Assembly (NCBI RefSeq): GCF_030272615.1
Contig: NC_081406.1
Coordinates: forward strand, 167,755,521 to 167,819,520
DNA length: 64,000 nucleotides
DNA from: Cryptomeria japonica
Lineage: Eukaryota > Streptophyta > Pinopsida > Cupressales > Cupressaceae
Direction: 5' to 3'
The notes under the pieces: generated by a model
The model's input: the letters and a program-made list of their open reading frames with translations, nothing else
Database searches by the model: none
What the model was told of the DNA's origin: nothing
Part shown: one piece after another, positions 23,487 through 35,433 of the stretch
Layout of the letters: every line of letters begins with the position of its first letter
Position numbering within the stretch: the first letter of the stretch is position 1
Position numbers and translations under genes: made by a program

Positions 23487-24000
23487 GCTTCAAGTGTGAT
23501 AACATCAACTTCATACCCCATGGGCATGATCCACACTATCCTTAGCTAAACAACCTCCATATGGCATTGATCTGTATCAACCATAAAACAAATTATCTTC
23601 TCATATTTCTCAACTATCTCCTTATGAAATATTTCTCTGGCTTTCATAGAGGCTTGAAAATTCTTTAAATAGCCCCATAAGGTAGTTATTCTCATTGTAT
23701 CATCACCTATACCCATCAATCCTTCCTTGATTTACACAACCACCAATTTTTCATAAGCCCACTAGACTTTTCTAATACCAGGGATCTCATTCAAGAAGTA
23801 TAACGCCAAACAAATAAGAAGGGACCCAAACTTGAAAGTTTGTTTCTTGTCTTTTTTAATCTTCTTCAAGTTACTTATCAATTCATTCAGGAGAAATGTA
23901 CACAGATCACACCTTTTATCTTCCTTGAGCATCTGAGATACTAAAAATATTGTAGTATCGGAGATCGAGTTTTGCCTGCTCGATTGATAAACTTTGTAAC
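23487..24000 (-). pseudogene. F ORF2, N-terminal domain second half
   Basis: The minus strand reads, from the H insertion site, YKVYQSSRQNSISD-like sequence (in part frameshifted), then MLKEDKRCDLCTFLLNELI, KKDKKQTFKFGSLLICLA and LYFLNEIPGI, with only a few stops. The hydrophobic-helical character (FKFGSLLICLALYFL) suggests a folded globular domain. It joins in frame to 35434-36003 across H. This domain is absent from A1. No family is recognised with certainty. Confidence 0.62.
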
Positions 24001-24990
24001 TGTAGACCCCTAAATTTGGCTAATTAATTTAATCAAATTTAAATCCTATTCTTCCAATTAATTAATCTCCCAAATCCCTTTGTTCCAATTAATTAATTAT
24101 CCTATCCTCCTAATTAATTAATCAAATTAATTGATTATCCCATCCTCTTAATTAATTAATCTAATTAATTTATTATCACATCCTCCTAATTAATTAATCA
24201 TCCTTGTTCTTCCATCCCATTTTATTAATTACCTTTAATTAATTAAATATCCCCTTTCCCAAAACCCCCATAGATTAATTAATTCAATTAATTAATTAGA
24301 CTCAAATCCTATTGAGCACATGGCTCCTAACCGTAACCCCTCATCTAACCTAACCCTTGTCTGAACCCTAGGATTCCAACCAACCCTATCTATCCTAATC
24401 TCCCCCAACCTAGTCATCCTCCAAACCTCCCCCTATCCTATCCCTCCTAACCTCCATATGTGCAGATCCTAACCTCTTTTCCCCTTTTTTGGGGAAAATA
24501 TCCTATTTTTGGTTGGCTTTGCCCAAAATAGACATGTGTCCTCATGGACACATGTCATTCCTCTTCCCTCTTGTTGAGCCACTTGTCCTTTTTTGGAGGA
24601 AAAGTGTCTCCTCTTCACACCCCCTCTCCTTCCTCTCATCTTCTATTCAATCCCTCCATTTTTAGACCAAATCTTCTCAAATCAACTATTCATTCAATGC
24701 ATTGTTACTCAACTGAAATCACTACTCACACTCACACATCCATTATCATTTGCATTATCACCTTCATCAAATCATGGAGCACAATCGAGCATCTAAATCG
24801 ACGTCATGAGCACACATCCAATTGCGGAATAATCAAATTGATGCAAGGAATTGGCATTTGCAAAGCTTTTTTTTGTGTTTTTCTTTGATTTTACCATTTT
24901 CGATCTTGAAGTGTTGAGTTTAATGGCTTGTTTTGGTTAATTAGTTTATCTTTTATCCTTTGTATTCACACGCACATTTTCCCTCACACA
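24001..24990 (+). repeat. 5' LTR of H
   Basis: 990 bp. It contains fewer copies of the ~38-bp 'attaattaatctaattaatt' unit than the right LTR. The open frames at 24544-24888 and 24593-24796 recur in the right LTR (34988-35353, 35037-35240) only because the LTRs are copies; frame and length are not conserved well enough to call a gene. Confidence 0.88.
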
Positions 24991-25339
24991 TTTCTCACAC
25001 ATCCGATGAGACCCACTTCATGGGTCATTTAACGTTTTTTGTTGTGTGAGTGCGTTTATTGCAGATTTTGAGCACTTGTAGGAAAAAAAGAAGATCTACA
25101 AGCTGATTTTTGCCTAGGCAGAAGTCTATTTTCTCAATCCTATGATTTCATGAAACAACGGATTCATGCCCTGAAAGAGTGGGTTCATGCCCTAAAACTG
25201 TGGGTTTGCATCCTAAAACTGCAGGTTCGCTAATATCATTTCCATATGACCGCGGGATCACCATCATCACTTTTTTACGGAAGGTTAAAATTTTCTTTAG
25301 GTTTTGGGTTTTTATAAATGATTATTGGCTTCTTTCTAA
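24991..25339. other. H leader, no gene
   Basis: Sequence after the 5' LTR, starting tttctcacacatccgatgag. No standard primer site is recognised. It contains the first scattered copies of the 'gtgggtttgcatcctaaaac' phrase. Confidence 0.5.
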
Positions 25340-25374
25340 ATGAAAAAGCAAGTTTGCTATCTTGCACTAGCCGG

Positions 25375-25575
25375 TTCGTACCCTAAACCAGCGGGTTTGC
25401 TATCCTGCACCAGTGGGCTCCCTATCCTGCACCAGTGGGCTCCCTATCTTGCACCAGTAGGTTCACTATCTTGTACCAATGGGTTTTCTACCTTACACCA
25501 ATGGGTTTTCTATCTTGCACTAGTAGGTTCACTATCTTGCACCAACGGGTTTGCTATCTTATGCTAGTGGGTTCA
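25375..25575 (+). repeat. 22-bp minisatellite, about nine copies
   Basis: The unit ctatcttgcaccagtgggtt plus two bases is repeated head to tail with small changes. It produces the apparent repeated peptides in all three frames (for example LSCTNG, HQWVFY), so those are not a gene. Confidence 0.85.
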
Positions 25576-27540
25576 CTTAAAAACAACGAATTTTCCCCAC
25601 ACAATAGTGGGATATCTAATTATCATTTACATGATTTTCCCAAATTTTATTTTTGGCACTAATCAGCTAACTTGTGTTTTAACATTTTAGACAAATAGCG
25701 GGAACACATTTTAGACAACCAGTGGGTTCGCTTAAACCAGAAGGTTTGCACCCTGAAATAGTGGGTTTGCACCCTAAAACAGTGGTTTGCTTAAAACAAC
25801 AGGTTAAAGGTTTGCACCACATAGTAGCGGGATCACTAATTATGATTTATATGATTTTCCAGCATGCTATTTTAGTACTAATCAGCTAATTTGTGTGTTG
25901 TTGGATGGTTTTACTAATGTTTTTGCAACATTTCGAGCTATAAGAAGACCCCTAAGTGCTTAAACACTAACATTTGGCATGTAGGACCGCTAAAGAAAGT
26001 GGGGTTTTGTTAGAACAAATTTTCTCATTTCATTTGTTTCATTTCCTTCTTTATTTTGTGTCTTATTGCATAATTAGGCACACTTTAATTCAATTAAGGG
26101 AATGGACATGTTGTGTCTTTTGAGTAATTAGGCACACTTCAATTCAAGTAAAGGAATGAACCCCATGTCTTTTGTGTCTTGCACGCTTGTGCATCTGTAG
26201 AGTGGTCCTATTGCTAACACACATTATCCTCTCCCTCTGGCTCTTGTGGTCGTAGGTGCAAGAGAAAAGTGTTAGAGATGCTCAATTTTACTTTCTAAGT
26301 AGGAGGGTCTATCCCCTCGAGTAGCCTATAAGGTCGAGTGAGGGGAGAATGACCCAAGTGGTACTTTCTTTAGGTTATCTATAGAAATATTTGTGATTTT
26401 AGTGAAAGCTATAAATCAACTGGTAACACTATGTTATATCGATAGTTTCCCTCAGTATCATTATGCAAATACTTTTGTGGTCTTGATGCAAGTCAAAATC
26501 CCCTGGTGCTTGTGTGGTGGATGCATAAAATCCGTGTTCTATGGGTTGGGATATCTCTTAAATGAGCTATCCACCATATGTGTGACTGCCTAATTCACCC
26601 CAAAATTTCCCCCACTACAATCTAATTGTTCTTTAGTATCCAAAAATCCTTCTATTTGTTAACTCAAGTGTTGTGATACGTACATACCAAAGAAACTCCT
26701 CATGTACCCCTAATTCGAGATAGAAAATTCACTGGGAAGTGATTACCCAAGAATTCAAAGCTTGGCATGCTCGAGAAGTGTGTGTTGAGGGTTGAGCCAG
26801 TGCTATCAGGCTTCTATCTATCCCATTGGATGTGGTATTTTGGGCAAGAAGATTTAACACATACTGTCATTTGACTATCCATAGGGATTTACTTAATTGA
26901 TTCTATTTATTTTATGGTTAGATCTTCATGCTTGTTGTGTTTTGTGTCAATTCTTTTGTCAAATATCATTCTAGCGGGTTTGAAGTTAGTTCTAGCAAGT
27001 TTGTGGTCTATTATAGAGGGTTTGCAGTCTTGTATTAGCGTGAATGTTGTCAACTTTGAGCCAAAATTGACATACTTAGCGCAGTCACTATCATTTTCTC
27101 AACCAACAGGTTTGCATCTCAAATCAGTGGCTTTGCATATCAAACTAGTGGCTTTTCTTTTTGTTTTAGAGGGTTTGCATCTTTTTCTAGTGGGTTCACA
27201 TATTATTGTTTTTAAGTCCTATTCTAGTGGGTTCACTTTTTATACTATCTATTGTGTTGTTCCAATGGGTTCACACCTTGTTCCAGTGGGTTTGCACCTT
27301 GAAACAATGTGTTTGTGCCCTGAAATAGTGGGCTTACATTTTTGGTGTTGTTATGCTATCCAAGCTTTTTTCAGTCTTGCCTATCTTGTTCTAGCGAGTT
27401 TTCACCCTTAACCTAGCGAGATCACATCTTGTTTTGGTGGGTTTGTGGTTTGTTATAGCGAGTTGGCTTTTATCTTATCACAATTTATTAGTAGTCTTGT
27501 TATGCTGTCAGATTTTTGTTTCATTGATTTACAATGTTAC
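25576..27540 (+). other. H interior with dispersed 'agtgggttygca' phrases, no gene
   Basis: About 2 kb without a supported gene. Two clusters (25720-25830, 26970-27470) hold about 20 spaced copies of a core like aGYGGGTTTGCA followed by 'ccctgaaa/cttg'. The frame at 26914-27411 (165 codons) is built across these repeats and shows no domain; I treat it as chance. Confidence 0.55.
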
Positions 27541-28270
27541 GTTTCCCTAGTGGTTAGGGTCTATCTTTGGTGATCCCAATCTTAGACATCATTGTACTAC
27601 CATAATGTTGTCTGCATTTCTTTATACATTTCTTGATCTATTGGCAGTGTATGCCCATCTTTTATTATCTCAGTTTTAGATGTCATTGCGTTGTTGTTAT
27701 GTTGTTCATGTTGCCTTAGAAACTACTTAACTCTTCAGCTATCAGTTATCTCTTTGATCTTGGTCTTAAATATGGTTGCACTGCCTAAATTCTATCCATT
27801 TAGCATTAGATTTTCCTTAACTCTTCAGCTATTGATTACCTTTGGTGATCCCAGTCTTAAACGTCACTGTGTTGCCATTATGTTGTTTGCATTGCTTTAT
27901 ACACTTCTTTATATCTTGGCAGTTTGGATCTATCTTTTATAGTCTTGGTCTTAGATGTTGTTATGTTGTCATTATGTTGTCTGCATTACATTAGAAATTC
28001 CTTTATCTTTCAGCAGTTATGAATTATCTTACATGGTCTTGTGCTTAGAGGTCACAACATTGTTGTTATGCTATCCACATTGTCTTAAAAACTGCTTGAT
28101 CTACCAGCTTTCAGGATCTATATTTTATGATCTTGGTCTTTTGATGTTGTTATGTAGTCATTATGTTGTTCACATTGTGGTAGAAATCTTTGGATTATCA
28201 GTAGTTGATATCTTTATCCATGTGCATCTTTGGTCCTAGATGCCCTTGGCTTCGGCATTATGTTGTCTGT
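27540..28270 (+). repeat. ~120-bp degenerate tandem repeat, about six copies
   Basis: The unit has the words 'ttggtcttagatgttgttatg', 'cattatgttgtctgcatt' and 'agaaa..cttgatctttcagcagt' in that order, repeated with 10-30 percent divergence by eye. The frames 27691-27942 and 27955-28239 simply follow the repeat. Confidence 0.75.
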
Positions 28271-28614
28271 GAGCCTCTAGATTCTTGTTCGATTAGTATA
28301 CTTTGGTTCTTGGCTTCGCGTGGAATTTAGTCTTTGTGTCCCATTTGTGTCTAGATGCTACTAATTTTTGGTTAGATCACTTTATGTATCATATCTCCCA
28401 GCATCAAGATTATCGTCCATCATCATATCTTGTCTCTCAATTCACATCATCATTTCCTTCTTCCTAAGTTAGAGGTTGAATATCAAATATCTAAAATTGA
28501 ACGTCAAATTTCATCCTCTTTCCACCTTCTTCATAGTCAGTCCCCATCTCATCTTGGTCTTTGACCTATCACCCTTTTTCATCCTTCATCTCTCCAACTC
28601 ACCAACTAATTATC

Positions 28615-30360
28615 ATGTCACAATTCTATTATGATGAGTTTGGTCGCCCTTCATTTTCTTCCACTTCACCCTATGTCGATGACATTGATGGTATGGTTGA
28701 TCAACCTAATGACACATATATCCAAGTCATCCCTCAATCCTACTATGATGAGTATCATCATTCCTCATTTTCTTCCACTTCACCCTATGTCGATGATGAT
28801 GAGGGTGTGGTTGATCAACCCAATGAGATAGATTTCCAAGTTAGATCACCATCTTATCTCAATTCTCCATCTAGTTCTAATCTCCCATTTTATCTAAATT
28901 CTCCATTTAGTTCTAGTCCTCCATCTTATCTCACTTCTCCATCCAGTTCTAGTCCTCCATCTTATCTCACTTCTCCATCCAATTCTAATCTCCCATCTTG
29001 TCTCAATTCTCCATCCACTTCTAATCTTCCATCTTATCTAAACTCTCCATCCAGTTCTAATCTCCCATCTTGTCTAAATTCTCCATCCAATTCTAATCTC
29101 CCATCTTATCTCCCGTCTCCATCCAGTTCTAATTCTTCATCTTATCTAAGTATTTCATCCAATGTCGATCATCCATCCTATCTCAATCCTTCATCTAATC
29201 CTAATCCACCATCATTTGTCATGCAAACTATGACTGGGGGCATGAATTTCACAATTCCATTATCATCTGTGCCCCCACCCATCCGATTAGTGCCACAAGT
29301 GGTCAGTGCTCCACAACATCAACCTCAAGTAGCATCACAACCTACTATTTCACAACCATGATTTAGTTATCTACAAGCACCACCTTCATCCACTGTTGTG
29401 ATGAACATTCATGAACAAGCTTGTGGCACTAGTTGCAATCCTTCATCTCACCTCAATCCTCCACCATCCACTTCTTCCTATCTTAGCCCACCATCTTCCA
29501 CTCTATCATATCTCAATTCAACACCATCCATTCCCTCCTCCATTTTAGAGAATTCACTTCCAACTCCCACATCCATCATTCCTCTCCCACCTCCTAACAC
29601 CATAAAAAACCTTTCATCCATTAAGATCATCCACCCATTATCTCATCACCTACTTCTAAAGTTAGTCAAACTCAATCCAAGGAACCTCCTATTATTCTAT
29701 CCACTCCATCTCTCCTAGTTGATGATTCTCCCATCCTTCTATCTACTCCATCTCTCCCAATTGAGGAACCTCTCATCCTTCCATCAACTCCATCTCTCCC
29801 AATTGATGAATCTCCCATACTTCCATCAAATCCATCTCTCCTAGTTGAGGAACCTCTCATCCTTCCATCCATTCCATCTCCCCCAATTGATGAATCTCCC
29901 ATACTTCTATCCACTCCATCTCTCCCAGTTTATGAATCTCCCATCCTTCCATTCACTCCATCTATCCTAGTTGAAGAACCTCCCATCCTTCCATCCACTC
30001 CATCTATCCTAGCCAAAGAACCTCTTGTCCTTCCATCCACTCCATCTATGCCATTTGTAGAACCTCTCATCCTCCCATCTACCCTATTTGAGGAACTCCC
30101 CATCCTTTCATCTACTTCATCTATCCCAGTTGAATAATCTTTCATCCTTCCATCCACTCCATCTACCCAATTCATTGAATCTTCTATCATTCCATCCATT
30201 CCACTTGAAGAGTCTACCCACTTACCTCTCATCACACCAATATTCAAAGCATTATTCATCCAAATCAAGATCCTACCATCCCATCTCCTCCATCTTAAGA
30301 TCCTTTATCATCCCCTCTTCCAAGTCAAGATCCTCTTGTCATATATACTCCACCTCTTGA
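28615..30360 (+). pseudogene. H ORF: Ser/Pro-rich repetitive protein, unknown function
   Basis: ATG at 28615 (MSQFYYDEFGRPSFSSTSPY). The N-terminus has a duplicated unit of about 38 residues (YYDEF.../YYDEY... ending VVDQPNE). About ten 12-residue repeats of the type PSYLNSPSSSNL follow (about 28850-29220). A TGA at 29359-29361 interrupts, but the same frame continues (29398-29700). After a frameshift come about a dozen 13-residue repeats of the type PILPSTPSLPVEE (29690-30180), with a stop near 30136. It occupies the place where Gag would be expected. Low complexity prevents family assignment. The minus-strand Gly/Asp/Arg frames opposite are shadows. Confidence 0.5.
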
Positions 30361-30556
30361 TCCTCCATCTCCTCCTATCTAAACCATCCCACCACCATCA
30401 CTCTATCCACTTGGTTTAATTACATTCATCCATGGTAATTAATTCACAATAGAAGAACATCTCATATGCACCACCCATTCTCCTCCATCTAATAAAGGAC
30501 TCGCATCTTGTTGCCCAAAGAACAAGTATCCTACTTTAGATAAAATACTCAAAAAA

Positions 30557-31219
30557 ATGAATCATCAAGGAAAAGTCTTGGTCCTACATGAGCAAGGTAC
30601 TTTGGAGCCCATCCATGTCAAAGCACAGCTAGGATCTCATGGTCATGGTTACATATCCCAAGGCACTTCAAATAAAAATATTGGTACAACTAATGCAACA
30701 TCCAAGTATACTTCCAAACACACCATCACATCTCCCCATTGTTCCTCCAAATCATTTATCGTCATCCCCCCTCCTCCATCATATAAAGATAAAATAGTTG
30801 TCCATCTTCCTCCATGCTCAAAATCCATTTTGGGTCCCTATATCCCAAAATATACCTGCATACATCCCCCACATGCTAAATCCATTTTCAGCCCTTATAT
30901 CCCAAAGTCCCATCCTCCATCTTTTCCTACTCATCCCTCCTTACACAAATCAGCTATCTCCATCACTCATCATGAACATCCTATTCCTTTCATTCCTAAT
31001 CAAGATCAACAAAGGCACATGTCCTTGCATTTCATCGAACATCCTACATCCTTCAATTCATCACAATTCCTCCATCTACTACACATCTGCACACTCCTTC
31101 CAAGGCTACTAGTAGAAATTTGGATGCCAAATAAAAAATGCATAAAGTACCACATCCACAACAATATAAATATGACCATGTCTACCAAAAATGACATGAT
31201 CCAACAATGCAAAAGTTGA
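30557..31219 (+). pseudogene. H ORF, second part: His/Pro/Ser-rich, unknown
   Basis: 220 codons from MNHQGKVLVLHEQGTLEP. Upstream in a nearby frame, FTIEEHLICTTHSP and KNKYPTLDKILKKM extend it leftwards, so the true start is earlier (about 30430). It contains a repeated KSILGPYIPK/KSIFSPYIPK motif that returns as KSILGPYVPK at about 31399 in another frame, so the protein probably continued to about 31630 before a frameshift. No known domain. It could be the C-terminal part of the same polyprotein as the preceding repeat ORF (inference). Confidence 0.42.
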
Positions 31220-31320
31220 TGCAAAAATGCAATGAATCCCACAAGCCACAAAGGACCACCAAAGAAAAAGCAAAACCAATGTGGATTCCAAAGTAAAAAG
31301 AGGCAAAGCAACAAGAAGCA

Positions 31321-31632
31321 GTGCATCCAAAAGAAGAACCTGCAATGGCATTCAAAATTTCTATTCCACCTGCTAAAAATGCTTCCCCTCCACCTCCTAA
31401 ATCTATTTTGGGTCCCTATGTCCCAAAGATACCTATCATAATGCCTCCATCCTATCCACATGCTACATCCAACTCCCCTCCGCTCATCCCACATCCTTTG
31501 CAACATGATCCAATATTAGTCCTGACAACATCCCCCCATCACACTCACTTTCCCTCCTTCCATCCAAACACTTACCGCTACCATATCCCTTACATTCCCC
31601 ATCAAAACCATCTAATCCAATCCTTTGCATAA
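31321..31632 (+). pseudogene. H ORF, third part: Pro-rich fragment
   Basis: 103 codons, Pro/His/Ser-rich with AKNASPPPPKSILGPYVPK, which repeats the motif of the preceding ORF. Probably the frameshifted end of the same coding region. The minus-strand frames here (31006-31506, 31109-31351) are complementary shadows. Confidence 0.4.
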
Positions 31633-34344
31633 TCTACTCTTTCCTAATAAAGTTGTACCAACATCCAGTGATCACTCCAAATGGGCTCCTATTACCTTGA
31701 TACGAAACTTTATGCTCGATTCCTCCATCCATATCCCTCAACACCTATCCTCCAAATCTATTTATCCTCCTCCCTCTCCATCCATGAATTTCCTCTCAAA
31801 AAATCAGAAAATTCCAAAAAAAAATTCCCCCCAAAAAAACAAATTCATCCAATGATGAAAACTTGGCAAAGAGGCGCCTTGGATAGGTACCATGATGAAA
31901 ACCTGGCAAATAGGAATCATGTGTAATTCCCCTCATCCTTTTTCTCTCCATACTTGGGGGAAAAGTTCTACTGGACATCTATCCATTTCCTCCTCCATTC
32001 CATCTACCTATCATACCTAGTATATCGTATCCTATCCAGTTCATTTCCTCCATCCTCCTTCAGATCTTAATAAAAGGAAAAGAAAAAGCCACTGTATATG
32101 CATGCTCTACACACCTCTTTTCCTCCCTTCCATGTAATCCTTCTGCATTCCTTCATGGCCCTTATCTACTCATCACCCTATCTTCCATTTGTTTCCCTTG
32201 AGATTCCTATCCTCTTGTCAGATATCTTATCGTATCCATTCATTCACCTATCCTTGTCTTCTGGTTCCTCCAATCCATCCTCCTTTCATTCCATCTCTAT
32301 CCACCTATCCTAATCTTCTGGTTCCTCCAATCCATCATCCTTTTTCATCCTATCCATCATCCTTTTCATCCATTCCCCAATTCTTTTCATCCAATCCCTC
32401 ATCCTTTTATCTTTCAACCGCGTCTGCCTGTAGGGAAAAATTTCTTTTGCCCTCTCTCGCTCCCTCTATTTCTTTTTCTTTCCCCTTTTTTTTCCTCCTT
32501 TTATTTCTAGTACTTCACGAGTGGGGTTGTGTACCCACATCGGCGGGGTTTCTCCCCCACAAGCAGTTTTATGCCCCCGTGGGGTCTCTCTCTCATGCCC
32601 ATGGGGATGCACTCTCATGAGTGGGGTCACACCCCCATGTGAGTGGGCTGGCACCTTCTCGCTTGCAGGGATGCACCCCCATGTGAGCAGGTTTGCACCC
32701 TGACATGAGCAAGGAAGCACCCTTGTGAATGGGGTCTCACCCTCGTGCTTGTGGGGATGCACACCTGCGTGAGTGGGGTCACACCCCTACACTCATGGGA
32801 TGCAGCCTCATGTGAGTGGGGTCACACCCCTACATGAGCAGGGTTGCACCCCCACCACGGGGTGACCCCCCCACAATTTTTCCCCCTAGTCTCTTTCGGC
32901 TCTCCCCGGTTATAACATGTCTACCAATAGAAAAAATAACACCCAATGCCCTTATAGAATAATAAAATCTTTTTGGCCTTGTGGGGTGTTTCCCCTTGAC
33001 CCCATCTTGGGGGTGTTGCCCCCAAACCCTTGTCAAAAAATATGGAGAGAAACTGCATCAATAGAAGTAGGTAAAGTTTAACCTCCAAGTTTGATTAGGA
33101 TCCACATAACACCTCCTTTTATCATCCTTTGAAGTGATTCATCTGCCTCAAAATTCCCCTTCGCATTCCAATATTATCTATTCTTCTGAATTAGACAATC
33201 ACTCCTATCTAATCGAATCCTCCAATCATCATCATCATTGGGTTTCTTCCAATTACTCCTCTCTCTTCAATCAATCCAGTCAATCATCAATCTATCATGG
33301 CTTTTCATCTTGACTGGGGTAACATCATGCCTGTCCCTGGGTCTTCTTCCTTCATCCATATTCTCTTAGGTCATCTTGTATATAGTGTCTTGTACATGTG
33401 TGTCATTGTACATAGGCGTCTATCGGTCCTGTCCTTCGAGGTCATATCCTATCAGTCAGTTCTTCAACAATCATCTTTGAGCATCTTTGTAATAATGATC
33501 CTATCAGATCCTTTTGTCGATTATCATTAGTCTTTTATCCTAGTGTTGTTCTAAGATGTATCCTTCTCACCAACACCCATCATCAGTCAATGCAGGATGT
33601 ATCCTTCCTCAAGTCAGACATCATCCAATCAGTTATCCTTTTGGCAAAAGACATCTAAGACACTCGTGTTGGCTTTGATTCTTTTTTATATTTGTTTATC
33701 TTTTTAAGCTCTTGATGGATTTGTTTCCTCTTGGTCGCCACGATCTTTTATATCATGGTGTGCTAGGAATAATAATTCTCAGGATGTGATCTTGTTGCTT
33801 TTTTTTTGCTTGGCATGTCTTTTGGATGTGCTCCTTGTTGCACCCTCATGAGGTCTCTGTTATCTCATGTTACATTGGGGCATATCTTCTGCTTGAGGTT
33901 ATTCTATCACCATTTCTTGTAGGGTCTCTATAGCTCTGTGTGGTGCTAGATTAGCCTATGTGTCTATTTATATGTGTCATTCTATGCATTGGCTATTAAA
34001 TTCCACCCCGCTTCCTTATACCTTGGTGACTCACAAACATTGCTAAATCAAAATAAGTGCTCTACATGGCATCCTTTTTCACGGGTGCTTGAGCTCCATG
34101 ATCATTTCATCCATATCATCCACTGCATTTGCATTTTTCTCCCCTTCCTGTTCTACTTCTTTCCTTCTATCCTATTCGCTAGGGCAATGTTTCTTTCGAG
34201 ACGTTGTCCGGTTCCTTTTTCCCCATGCACCCTCTTGAGGGGGCATCCCTACCCATCCCTTTGTTGGTCCTAGGGTATTTTTCACTTCCTTTCTCTCAGA
34301 TGTTTTATTTTTCTTCGCACTGACACTATTTTAGCACCACCGCG
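31633..34344 (+). other. H 3' region with G/C-rich minisatellite, no gene
   Basis: About 2.7 kb without a supported gene. Between 32270 and 32410 are 'tccatcatccttttcatcc' repeats. Between 32510 and 32860 there is an irregular G/C-rich array with 'gagtggggtcacacccc' and 'ggggatgcaccccc' words, a GC-rich cousin of the 'agtgggtttgca' phrase upstream. The purine tract gaagaggggcacaa ends at 34357. Confidence 0.55.
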
Positions 34345-34357
34345 AAGAGGGGCACAA

Positions 34358-35433
34358 TGTAGACCCCTAAAATTGGCTAATTAATTTAATCAAATTTAAA
34401 TCCTATTCTTCCAGTTAGTTAATCTAATTAATTAATTTTCTATCCCTTTCTTCCTATTAATTAATTTTTTAATTAATTAATCTCCCAAATCCCTTTCTTC
34501 CAATTAATTAATTACTAATTAATTAATTATCCTATCCTCCTAATTAATTAATCTAATTAATTGATTATCCCATCCTCCTAATTAATTAATCTAATTAATT
34601 GATTATCCCATCCTCCTTATTAATTAATCTAATTAATTATTTATCCTTGTTCTTCTATCTCATTTGATTAATTACCTTTAATTAATTAAATATCCCTTTT
34701 CCCAAAACCCCCAAGGATCTATTAATTCAATTAATTAATTAGACTCCAATCCTATTTGAGCACATGGCTCCTAACCTTAACCCCCCATCTAACCTATCCC
34801 TTGTCCTAACCCTAGGGTTCCAACCAACCCTATCTATCCTAACCTCCCCCAACCTAGCCATCCTCCCAACCTACCCTATCCGATCCCTCCTAACCTCCAT
34901 ATGTGCACATCCTAACCTCTTTTCCCCCTTTGTGTGGAAAATATCCTACTTTTTGGTTGGCTTTGCCCAAAATAGACATGTATCCTCGTGGACACATGTC
35001 ATTCCTCTTCCCTCTTGTTGAGCCACTTGTCCTTTTTTGGAGGACAAGTGTCTCCTCTTCACACCCCCTCTCCTTCCTCTCATCTTCTATTTAATCCCTC
35101 CATTTTTAGACCAAATCCTCTCGAATCCACTATTCATTCAACACATCGTTACTTTGTCAAAATCACTACTCACACTCACACATCTATTATCATTTGCATT
35201 ATCACCTTCATCAAATCATGGAGCACAATCGAGCATCTGAATCGATATCATGAGCACACATCCAATCATAGAATAATCAAATCGAAGCAAGGATTTGGGG
35301 TTTGCAAAGCTTTTCTTTGTGTTTTTGCTTTGATTTTACCATTTCAATCTTGAAGTGTTGAGTTTAATGTATTTTTTTGGTTAATTATTTTATCTTTTAT
35401 CCTTTGTATTTGCACACATATTTTCCTCACACA
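34358..35433 (+). repeat. 3' LTR of H
   Basis: 1076 bp; same ends as the left LTR. The extra length lies in the AT-rich array (34410-34690), which has more copies of the ~38-bp unit. Confidence 0.88.

Larger units (their letters stand above)
24001..35433 (+). mobile_element. Element H: large LTR element with no pol (LARD-like)
   Basis: LTRs at 24001-24990 and 34358-35433 share TGTAGACCCCTAAA starts, AT-rich TAATTAATTAAT arrays, a conserved middle and CTCACACA ends. A purine tract (gaagaggggcacaa) precedes the right LTR. The interior of about 9.4 kb shows several repeat blocks and a Ser/Pro-rich ORF but no protease, RT, RNase H or integrase motif. The flanks GTAAC (23996-24000) and TTAAT (35434-35438) look like a decayed duplication, and F's ORF2 codons join across it. 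It is best called a large retrotransposon derivative. The primer site is not identified. Confidence 0.85.

Noticed and set aside
25375-25575. Regular short repeats that could suggest a CRISPR array
   Set aside because: Units are 22 bp, directly adjacent with no unique spacers, and lie in a plant retroelement.
26914-27411. 165-codon plus-strand open frame
   Set aside because: Built over the dispersed 'agtgggtttgca' repeats, no domain, and no conserved start context.
29672-30268. Minus-strand Gly/Asp/Arg-rich open frames (80 and 112 codons)
   Set aside because: They are the complement of the 39-bp Ser/Pro repeats; the plus strand is the one that continues the ORF started at 28615.
31006-31506. 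166-codon minus-strand open frame, Trp/Cys/Phe-rich
   Set aside because: Shadow of the Pro/His-rich plus-strand ORF; composition is what the complement would give.
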